A DNA stretch of 64,000 bases, taken from contig JACDEE010000004.1 of the NCBI GenBank assembly GCA_013816585.1, positions 102,607 to 166,606 on the forward strand, given 5' to 3'. This stretch comes from Sphingosinicella sp. Lineage in GTDB: Bacteria > Pseudomonadota > Alphaproteobacteria > Sphingomonadales > Sphingomonadaceae. The notes under the pieces were generated by a model. That model was not told the origin of the DNA. It ran no database searches and was given only the letters and a program-made list of their open reading frames with translations. The first letter of the stretch is position 1; each line of letters opens with the position of its first letter. Positions 34,715-41,880 of the stretch are shown here, piece by piece. The translations under genes were made by a program, and so were the position numbers.

Positions 34715-34957
34715 TCACGGGGCCCACCGGAAGCAGCCCAAGGTTCCGCTGCCCCAGGTGGGCGCGGATCCCGTGCAGCCGTTCGGCGCGCCGGTGCCGC
34801 TATGGACGACGGAGATCAGCCGTCCGCTGGCATCATAATTGTAAGCGATCACCTGGCTTATGGTTACCAAAGTAACAATCGGGTTCGCCGCCGCCATAGA
34901 ATTCGTCAATACAAGACCAGCTATTGCGAATAGCCTTAACAAAGTTGCTCTGCGCAT
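34715..34957 (-). CDS. Small secreted peptide with a single YD (RHS-type) repeat
   Basis: 80 residues with AGGGGAG 8 nt before ATG 34957. Signal peptide about 1-24 (LLRLFAIAGLVLTNSMAAA). The mature part has YNYDASGRLISVVHSG, one copy of the YD repeat that builds RHS shells, and a Gly/Thr/Cys-rich end (GCTGSAPTWGSGTLGC) with two cysteines. It lies head-to-head with the RHS toxin gene. Function unknown; a role as an accessory or shell-capping peptide is speculation. Confidence 0.6.
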   Translation of the reverse strand: MRRATLLRLFAIAGLVLTNSMAAANPIVTLVTISQVIAYNYDASGRLISVVHSGTGAPNGCTGSAPTWGSGTLGCFRWAP

Positions 34958-35261
34958 TTGTGCACTCCCCTGTACGTAGCAGAAATAGGCATATTTCGTT
35001 ATGTCTCAGCCTTATTTCCGATTCGCACAGTCCAAAATGCGTTTATTTCGATAATAGTCAATGTTCATGACAGTAAAATGATGCTTAACGACATTAACCA
35101 ATAAACTGGAAATTTTGTATTGACGATGTCTTGCTAAGATGAAAGTTATTCGACTCGATTGTCAGATCGACTCGCCTTCTATTCATTGATCCGCACTGAA
35201 TAACAAGGTGCTGGTCTTGACGGCGAACCGTTGTTTTTGCGGTCTTTTTTCGGGGGAAGCA
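34958..35261. other. AT-rich divergent promoter region between the YD peptide and the RHS gene
   Basis: No gene seen. The stretch 34980-35165 is clearly more AT-rich than the surroundings and separates divergent genes, so it should hold both promoters. A TTGACG at about 35120 and TAAGAT at about 35134 are promoter-like but too closely spaced to be called. CGGGGGAAG just before 35262 is the RHS ribosome site. Confidence 0.45.
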
Positions 35262-38200
35262 ATGCGCCAGCTTATAGATGATCGCGATATGGGTCGGGTC
35301 GAGTCCAATTCGGTTCATTCCGCCCGATTCACGATTCTCGAACGCTCTGTTTCGATCCTGGGCAACACTTTGCTCGGCTTTCTCGCGCTCTGCTTCATCC
35401 TGGTTGGCGCCCCCCAGGCTGCTTTTGCGCAAACTGCCGAAGGCTTCCTGGGCTGGACCTCGGACGCGAGGCCGGACGGATATTTCCCTACGGCCGAAGC
35501 GGCGTGCCGGGCGCAATGGGTATATTATCAGAGCGGCAGCCCTAATAGCCGCTTCATCGGCGCAAAGCCGAGCGCGGACGATCCCAACACGCAAAAATGC
35601 GAATGGACCCGATTCCAATATCTTTGCGGCCCGGAGACAGGTGGTGGCATCGGAGGGTGCGGGACGATTATTCCTGTCGGTGCCACTTTCAGGTGCGCCA
35701 CCGGCTATACGCGCCAATTGGGAACCTATTGCACCAAGGATCTGCTGCCGGAACGGCAATGTAAGTCCAGCTTCGGTTCCTCCCTGTTCCCCACGGTCGG
35801 GAACCCGATCGCTCTACTCAGCGGCGCGAAGCTCGCCAAAGCGACCGACTTTGCGACCGCCGATGGCAAATTCGTCATATCCCGTTCCTATCGATCGATC
35901 CCCTTCGGCCGCTCGGTCAATGCGACAGCCTTTACGCGCGGCCTCGCGGGCAACTGGAATTTCGATTTCAGTTACGAGCTGAAAATCGGCGCCTTTTCAG
36001 GAAGCCCCGGGACGCCGAATGCGAAGATGGCCGTCCTTGCGCCCGACGGAACAGCCTATGATTTCGTTCTGCAAAGCAATGGCATCTGGACGGCCGATAC
36101 CTCCACCGGCGCATTCTTTGCCCACAAGGATCTGAAGCTCGAATATGTCGGTACCTTGCCGGCCGATCTGGCCACGATCAGGTCCAGCTCCAGCCAGTGG
36201 CGCCTGACCGACGGCAAGGACGTGGTCTGGACTTTCCAAACCTTCCGCCACCCGAACGGATCCACCTATCATGTCGGCCGCCCGACTTCGCGAACCGATC
36301 GCGACGGCTATCGCTGGGATTTCACCTATCGCTCCGACACCGGTCTTGAGAAGATCACCGACAGTCATGGCCGCCAGGCCTTGTTCAACTGGTCCAATTT
36401 CTATGTCACGACCCTTGCATCGCCGCCGGCGGGCTCACACCCCTATCCGGAGGCCGTCAAGTCGATCAGCCTCCCGGACGGCACAGCGATACGCTACACT
36501 TTCGACCCCCCGGCCGCGGCGGCAGCGCCTTCCACGGGAGTGGTTGAGCGGCTGATAAAGGCGGAACGGCTCAATGCGTCGGCGGCAGTGGTTGATTCGA
36601 CGACTTATGCCTATGCCGATGTCAGACATCCCCGGCATATCACGTCGATCACCGACCATCGCGGAGTCCAGACCGCGACCTACGCCTATGATGCGCGAGG
36701 GCGGGGAACCTCGACCGCCGGCGGCGGCGGGGCCGATACCTATACGGTCGAATATAATGAAACCGCCACGGAATGGACTCGGCGCGTCACAAATCCGCTC
36801 GGCAAGGCGGCCGTGTTTCATTTCACTTCTTTCGGCACGGGCGACCTTCGCCTGACCCAGATCGAAGGAGAAGCCAGCACCAATTGTCCCATCAGCGCGC
36901 GTTCGATCACTTATGGTCCGGACAAGGCTATCGCGACCGAAACCGACGAAGAGGGCCGCGTCACTTCTTATGCGCGCGACGCCGTTGGCCGGCCGACTGC
37001 GATCACCGAAGCGTTCGGAACGCCGCTGGCGCGAACGACGAACTATAGCTGGGCTTCGGGTCTGAACGCCCCTGCGGAAATCGTGAAGCCGGGTCTTACC
37101 GAATCCCGCATCTATTCGTCTGGGCAACTGACCAATGTCACCCTGACCGACACGACGAATATCACAATCCCTTATCCGACCAACGGACGCACGCGCGGCT
37201 GGACTTACGACTGGTCGCCTGGCGGGCTGCTAAACTCCGTCGACGGACCTCTGCCGGGCGAGGCCGACAAGGTTCGCTTCACTTATGACACGGCCGGTTA
37301 TCTGACGCGCAGCATCGATGAAGTCGACAATGTCACCGAAGTGACCGTCCGCGACAATCGCGGCGCTCCTTTGACGATCGCCGACCCCAACGGAGTGCCG
37401 ACGCTTTTCATTTATGACGCGCTCGGCCGGCCGACATCGGTCAAGACCAATCCCGGCCCGTCCCAGTCGCTCTACACTATGGAATATGACAATGCCGGCA
37501 ACCTGAAGAAGGTGACGATGCCGCTCGGCGGCTGGCTCTCTTACACTTATGACGCCGCCAGCCGCGTGACCCGGATCGACAATGATCGCGGGGAATATCA
37601 GACCTTCGTCCTGAACGGGCTTGGCGAGGCGACCGGCGAGACGACCAGGGACTCGTCCGCCGCCATCACGCGGCAGCGAACCAAAGTCTATGACGAGCTT
37701 GGCCGGATCATCCAGTCGATCGGCGCCGGCACCCAGGCGGCCTTCCAATATGACAAGGTCGATAATCTGGTGCAGACGACCGACGGACGGTCCAAGTCGT
37801 GGGGCACCGGCTGGGACGCCCTGAACCGGGTCGTGACCGAAACCGATCCGACGACCGCTCAATCGCAATCCGCTTATGCGTCCAACGATGCGCTCACCCA
37901 ATTTAAGGACGGCCGCAACGTTACGACGTCTCGCGTCGTCGATGGCTTTGGCGACACGATTTACGAAACCAGTCCCGACCGCGGCGATCGCACTTATTGG
38001 TATGACCAGGCCGGACGGCTGGCGAAGGTGCTGGCGCCGGACGATGCGGCCGGCCTTCCCGACGAATCCGTCGGCTATGTTTATGATTCGACCATCGCCG
38101 GCAATAAGGGCGCCGGCCGTCTCACCAGCGCCACCGACCAATCGGGAAGCTCCGCCTTCGCCTACGATGAACAGGGCCGCCTCATCGCCGAACAGAAGGC

Positions 38201-39998
38201 GATCCAGGCCCAGGCCTATCAAGTCGGCTATGCCTATGACAAAAACGGTGCGCTGACCTCGATCACTTATCCTTCGGGCCATGTCGTCACTTACGACCGG
38301 GCAAATGACGGCCGGGTCACGCAGGTACGCAGCCAGGTCATTGGCGGCGGGGCTTCGACAAATCTTGCCACCAGCATCGCTTATTCGCCGTTCGGGCCGC
38401 TCAAAGGCCTGACCTACGGCAACGGCCTGGCGCTGGCCCGTTCCTATGACCAGAATTACTGGCTGACCGGGATCACCTTGACGGGCGCGAGCGCACCCCT
38501 GCTCGACCTTGCGTTCGGCCGGGACGGCAATGGCAATGTCACGGGCGTCACCGACAACGCGGCGACCAGCCGCGCGGCAAGCTTTACTTATGCCGCCAAT
38601 GACCGGCTGCAGACCGCGGTCGGCGCCTGGGGTGCCGACGCTTACACCTGGGATGCCTCGGGCAACCGCACCCGCGTCGATCGCACGGTCGGCGGAACGA
38701 CCGCCAGCGACGTAGCCACCATCCCTGCCGGCACCAACCGCCTGACCGAAATCCGCGACGGCGCGGGCACGCTCAGCAAGGCGTTCACCTTGCGCGACGG
38801 CGGCGATCTTGCGCAGCAGAATGTCGCCGGCGGCTACCAGTTCGACTATGTCTACAGCCCGCGCAAGCGGCTGGCGGCGGTCAAGACCAACGGCACCGAA
38901 GTCGCATCCTATCTCTACGATCATGCCGGCCACCGCGTGGTGCGGACGCTGCCCGCCACGAGCCAGGTGATCCATTATATCTACGGCCAGGACGGGCAAT
39001 TGCTGGCCGACCATGACGGCGTAACCGGCGCCATGCTCAAGGAATATGTGTGGCTGGACGACATGCCGCTGGCGCAGATCGGCGGCCCGGTCGCGACGCC
39101 GACCTACGCGTTCGTCCATACCGGCCAGATCGGCGAGCCGTTGATGGTCACCGACGCAAGCCAGGCCAAAATCTGGGACGTGGTCAGCGATCCCTGGGGC
39201 AATGCACTGCCGCTATCGCCCGCATCGATCGCGCAGGACCTGCGCCTGCCCGGCCAGTTCATGCAGGGCGAAAGCGGCCTCTACCAGAACTGGATGCGGG
39301 ACTACGATCCAAGCCTCGGGCGGTACATTCAGAGCGACCCGATCGGGCTGGCGGGGGGCAGTAATCTGTTCGCTTACGCCAATGGCAATCCGAACAAATA
39401 TATCGATCCTAATGGACTATTTGGGACGGGGTCGGCTCTGAGGTTAGGCAGATTGCTCTGTGTGAACCCGGTATTGTGCGTGGCTGGCGGTGCCGCCGTT
39501 GCCGCGTATCTGGTCTATCATTACTATAATTCACCCCTTGCCCATCAGATACAATGTGAGTGGCTTGGATTGCCTCCACGCGGGCCTTTGTCTTTGCCAG
39601 ATCGAGGGCGAGGAGGTAATTACTCACCTTTTCCACCGACCCACGTCAGCAGTAGCGCGAGTAATGGAGATAATGGTCCGGCAGACGGGGACCAGAACGA
39701 TGACCTTACTGACGATAAAGGAAAAGACCACATACTGAACGGAGACGAAACTGGTGGCGGGCATCGAGCAGGGACGGGGAGGCCCGGCAAATCCGAGTTT
39801 CCTTCGACCTGGTCGGACCAAGACATCCTTGAGGCAATCTCAGATGTCGCGACGGATCCCACAGCTGACCGAAAGGTAGAGGGTGGTAGAAATATATCCG
39901 AAGATACTCGCAATGGAGTTGATATTCGTACGGTGGACGATGGTGGAAGAATTGTTACGGGATATGGGACAAATTTGCCTAGGAATCCAAGACAATGA
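35262..39998 (+). CDS. RHS repeat protein with C-terminal EndoU nuclease toxin domain
   Basis: 1578 residues from ATG 35262 (strong GGGGGAAG; frame open to 35208). A signal or anchor helix (LLGFLALCFILVGAPQAAFAQ, about 37-57) is followed by a Cys-rich region (to about 170), then a DUF6531-like start (FPTVGNPIALLSGAK) and dozens of YD repeats (YDALGRPTSVKT, YDNAGNLKKVT, YDELGRIIQS). The RHS core boundary YDPSLGRYIQSDPIGLAGG is at about 1347. The last 90 residues (HILNGDETGGGHRAG, KSEFPSTWSDQDI, GRIVTGYGTNLP) are a bacterial EndoU RNase domain. GC content falls after the core, as in swapped toxin tips. The YD shell is known to encapsulate such toxins. The next gene overlaps by 4 nt. Confidence 0.92.
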   Translation: MRQLIDDRDMGRVESNSVHSARFTILERSVSILGNTLLGFLALCFILVGAPQAAFAQTAEGFLGWTSDARPDGYFPTAEAACRAQWVYYQSGSPNSRFIGAKPSADDPNTQKCEWTRFQYLCGPETGGGIGGCGTIIPVGATFRCATGYTRQLGTYCTKDLLPERQCKSSFGSSLFPTVGNPIALLSGAKLAKATDFATADGKFVISRSYRSIPFGRSVNATAFTRGLAGNWNFDFSYELKIGAFSGSPGTPNAKMAVLAPDGTAYDFVLQSNGIWTADTSTGAFFAHKDLKLEYVGTLPADLATIRSSSSQWRLTDGKDVVWTFQTFRHPNGSTYHVGRPTSRTDRDGYRWDFTYRSDTGLEKITDSHGRQALFNWSNFYVTTLASPPAGSHPYPEAVKSISLPDGTAIRYTFDPPAAAAAPSTGVVERLIKAERLNASAAVVDSTTYAYADVRHPRHITSITDHRGVQTATYAYDARGRGTSTAGGGGADTYTVEYNETATEWTRRVTNPLGKAAVFHFTSFGTGDLRLTQIEGEASTNCPISARSITYGPDKAIATETDEEGRVTSYARDAVGRPTAITEAFGTPLARTTNYSWASGLNAPAEIVKPGLTESRIYSSGQLTNVTLTDTTNITIPYPTNGRTRGWTYDWSPGGLLNSVDGPLPGEADKVRFTYDTAGYLTRSIDEVDNVTEVTVRDNRGAPLTIADPNGVPTLFIYDALGRPTSVKTNPGPSQSLYTMEYDNAGNLKKVTMPLGGWLSYTYDAASRVTRIDNDRGEYQTFVLNGLGEATGETTRDSSAAITRQRTKVYDELGRIIQSIGAGTQAAFQYDKVDNLVQTTDGRSKSWGTGWDALNRVVTETDPTTAQSQSAYASNDALTQFKDGRNVTTSRVVDGFGDTIYETSPDRGDRTYWYDQAGRLAKVLAPDDAAGLPDESVGYVYDSTIAGNKGAGRLTSATDQSGSSAFAYDEQGRLIAEQKAIQAQAYQVGYAYDKNGALTSITYPSGHVVTYDRANDGRVTQVRSQVIGGGASTNLATSIAYSPFGPLKGLTYGNGLALARSYDQNYWLTGITLTGASAPLLDLAFGRDGNGNVTGVTDNAATSRAASFTYAANDRLQTAVGAWGADAYTWDASGNRTRVDRTVGGTTASDVATIPAGTNRLTEIRDGAGTLSKAFTLRDGGDLAQQNVAGGYQFDYVYSPRKRLAAVKTNGTEVASYLYDHAGHRVVRTLPATSQVIHYIYGQDGQLLADHDGVTGAMLKEYVWLDDMPLAQIGGPVATPTYAFVHTGQIGEPLMVTDASQAKIWDVVSDPWGNALPLSPASIAQDLRLPGQFMQGESGLYQNWMRDYDPSLGRYIQSDPIGLAGGSNLFAYANGNPNKYIDPNGLFGTGSALRLGRLLCVNPVLCVAGGAAVAAYLVYHYYNSPLAHQIQCEWLGLPPRGPLSLPDRGRGGNYSPFPPTHVSSSASNGDNGPADGDQNDDLTDDKGKDHILNGDETGGGHRAGTGRPGKSEFPSTWSDQDILEAISDVATDPTADRKVEGGRNISEDTRNGVDIRTVDDGGRIVTGYGTNLPRNPRQ

Positions 39999-40255
39999 CT
40001 AGACACAAGCATCAAGACACATGGGATAAGTTAGAAATTATTCTAAGCAAGGCAGTCGAAGAACTATCTTCTGATTTAAATGATAGAGAAATAAAGCTAT
40101 TTCGGGATTTTATTGAAAATAGAGAATATGGTGTGACATTTGATATAATGGTTAATATCATCCGCGAGAGGAGCATCGCTGTTACGAACGAGGCTCGAGA
40201 TAATATATATCAAGCAGCGGATCTTATGAATGTGTATTTAGAAAGAAACATTTGA
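39995..40255 (+). CDS. MafI-like immunity protein for the EndoU toxin
   Basis: 86 residues, ATG overlapping the toxin stop by 4 nt. Small, helical, charged and soluble (WDKLEIILSKAVEELSSDL; FDIMVNIIRERSIAV), matching the MafI family of immunity proteins that pair with EndoU-type polymorphic toxins. The gene is strikingly AT-rich against its neighbours, a mark of horizontally shuffled toxin-immunity tips. Neutralisation of the EndoU domain is inferred from position and family. Confidence 0.8.
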   Translation: MTRHKHQDTWDKLEIILSKAVEELSSDLNDREIKLFRDFIENREYGVTFDIMVNIIRERSIAVTNEARDNIYQAADLMNVYLERNI

Positions 40256-40362
40256 AATACGATGACAGTGCACTTTCTATTTCGCGACCTAGCCTGCTGG
40301 ATTGAGCGTGTGTCCTCTGCTGCTTGGACAAACGTCGTGATGGATCACCGATCGCCGCCAAT

Positions 40363-40407
40363 TAGGTGTTTAGTCCCGTATCACCACTCCACGGGACTAA
40401 ACACCTA
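40363..40407. repeat. REP-like palindrome, 17-bp perfect arms
   Basis: TAGGTGTTTAGTCCCGT (40363-40379) is repeated as its exact reverse complement at 40391-40407, with an 11-nt loop. The arms resemble the GTGT-(T/C)-(A/T)GTCCC class of REP sequences mobilised by RAYT transposases. No T run follows, so it is not a plain terminator. It lies between the toxin-immunity pair and the secretion locus. Confidence 0.75.
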
Positions 40408-40440
40408 GTGCAATGTCACCGTAATTTAGAAGACGAGTCC

Positions 40441-40459
40441 CAGGGACACAATACCTAAT
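40441..40459. repeat. Degenerate third copy of the REP arm
   Basis: CAGGGACACAATACCTAAT matches the right arm of the palindrome at 40391-40407 (GGGAC and CCTA blocks conserved, middle changed), in the same orientation and 34 nt beyond it. This suggests a decayed second element. Confidence 0.4.
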
Positions 40460-40637
40460 GGGTGCGGCGCTATTTCGCACATCCGGCTCGAAAGGTTGGT
40501 ATCATCAAGACCCGACCTGTTCCTGTGACCGAGATGCCCAATGGCGGACGCGCTGGCTGCGAGCTTAAATGAAAATTCAAAGAATCCTGTCTTATGCTGC
40601 GGCTTCTTATCGCGAACGACTTCGCGTTCATGAAGCG

Positions 40638-41114
40638 ATGCCAAATAGGACGGAGGCGGTAATCAGTAATTGCACCATCCGAATACGCGCGATTGCCCTG
40701 GCCTGCCTGGTGACGGCTAGCGGCGCGAGGGCCACTATACCCGATGCCGACGCAGCCACATCCGGCGCAATTCCCGGCGCGGTGCAATGGCTGCAAAGCA
40801 CGTTGCTTGGAACGGTGGCGATCTCCGTCGCCGTCATGGCCGTGGCGGCCTATGGCCTGTTGATGATGTCCGGCCGGATCGACTGGCGCCGCGGCGCCGC
40901 GATTATCCTTGGATGCTTCATCCTGTTCGGCGCCCCCTTCCTGGCCTCCGGAATCGTCGGCGCGACGGATCTCGCGCAAGCGAGTGGAATGGAGCCTTTG
41001 CCGCCCGATTCGATTGCGGTTTCCCCGCCGCCGCCATCGGAACGCAACCTGGGCCGGCCCCAATCGGTCTGTTGGACTTGCGGAATCGCGCCGCCCGAAC
41101 CGACCGCCAAGTAA
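40638..41114 (+). CDS. virB2: VirB2/TrbC-like pilin, extended C-terminus
   Basis: 158 residues from ATG 40638 (frame open to 40569). Signal region (IRAIALACLVTASGARA), then the pilin core of two hydrophobic helices around RIDWRRGAAIILGC (LLGTVAISVAVMAVAAYGLLMMSG; CFILFGAPFLASGIVGA). Unlike its shorter neighbour it has a Pro-rich tail of about 50 residues with CWTC near the end. VirB2 subunits form the conjugative-type pilus. The gene starts the secretion cluster after about 380 nt of gene-free sequence holding the REP palindrome. Confidence 0.8.
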   Translation: MPNRTEAVISNCTIRIRAIALACLVTASGARATIPDADAATSGAIPGAVQWLQSTLLGTVAISVAVMAVAAYGLLMMSGRIDWRRGAAIILGCFILFGAPFLASGIVGATDLAQASGMEPLPPDSIAVSPPPPSERNLGRPQSVCWTCGIAPPEPTAK

Positions 41115-41268
41115 TATTCACACGGCTTTATTCTTGTTGCGCTGAACTTTAGATGATTAACCAAAGACTAACGCAGGTAAATCGTTAGAATATATTATCA
41201 TCTTTATTGACCTTCTCTCCTATCCATTTAAGATCGCTGGATATCCAGGGCGATGGGGAAGTCAAAAA

Positions 41269-41592
41269 ATGCGCAAAAGGGAAAAGCTCGCCGGCTTGTT
41301 CGCGGCGGCGGCGATCTTACCGGCGCGGGCAATCGCTCAGGACAGTTATTCTGATCCCACAGGATCCGGCCCCATCGTAAACGCGGTTGGTTGGTTGCAG
41401 GGAACTTTGCTTGGCACGGTCGCGACCGTCGTCGCCATCATCGCCGTCGCCTCGGTCGGCTTCCTGATGCTCACCGGTCGGATGAACTGGCGTTACGGCG
41501 CGACCGTGATCGTCGGATGCTTCATCCTGTTTGGCGCTGCCGGAATCGTCGGCGGGATCCAGGCCTCCGCCTCCTCGGCCCCTGGGTTCTAG
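41269..41592 (+). CDS. virB2: VirB2/TrbC-like pilin, second copy
   Basis: 107 residues, with GGGGAAG before ATG 41269. Signal peptide (LAGLFAAAAILPARAIAQ), then the same core as the upstream copy (NAVGWLQGTLLGTV, RMNWRYGATVIVGCFILFGAAGIVGG). About half of the core residues are identical between the two, so this is a duplication. It lies 3 nt from virB3 and is probably the main pilin of the operon; the role of the extended copy is unclear. The 154 nt between the copies are AT-rich with no call. Confidence 0.88.
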   Translation: MRKREKLAGLFAAAAILPARAIAQDSYSDPTGSGPIVNAVGWLQGTLLGTVATVVAIIAVASVGFLMLTGRMNWRYGATVIVGCFILFGAAGIVGGIQASASSAPGF

Positions 41593-41595
41593 AAT

Positions 41596-41880
41596 ATGGA
41601 CTCGCCCGACCGCGATATTTTGTTCGTGGCGCTGACCCGCCCGCAAATGCTGCTGGGCGTCACCTATGGCTGGGCGGTCGGCAATGCGATCGTCACGACC
41701 GAATTGTTCCTGATGTTCAAATCCGTCTGGGTGCTGCTCGCGGCTTTGGGTCTGCACATGATCGGGTGGCTCGCCTGCCTTCGCGATCCGCGCTTCTTCG
41801 ACCTGTGGCTGGTCAAAGCGCGAACCTGCCCCCGGATTCCCAATTATCGAGTGTGGCGGTGCAACTCCTACCGCCCGTAA
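41596..41880 (+). CDS. virB3: VirB3-like inner-membrane protein
   Basis: 94 residues. Family start (IFVALTRPQMLLGVTYGWAVGN-like: here LFVALTRPQMLLGVTYG), one or two membrane helices (TTELFLMFKSVWVLLAALGLHM in parts) and the DPRFFDLWLVK motif typical of VirB3/TrbD. VirB3 docks with VirB4 in the inner-membrane complex. Its 3' end overlaps the virB4 start by 28 nt. Confidence 0.9.
   Translation: MDSPDRDILFVALTRPQMLLGVTYGWAVGNAIVTTELFLMFKSVWVLLAALGLHMIGWLACLRDPRFFDLWLVKARTCPRIPNYRVWRCNSYRP

Noticed and set aside
37230..39119. Long minus-strand open frame (629 codons)
   Set aside because: Lies wholly antisense to the RHS gene; its openness follows from the YD-repeat codon pattern, and its product is Arg/Gly-rich without any family feature.
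41391..41852. 5' extension of the virB4 frame
   Set aside because: This stretch codes for the second pilin and VirB3 in other frames; the VirB4 family sequence begins at about 41853.
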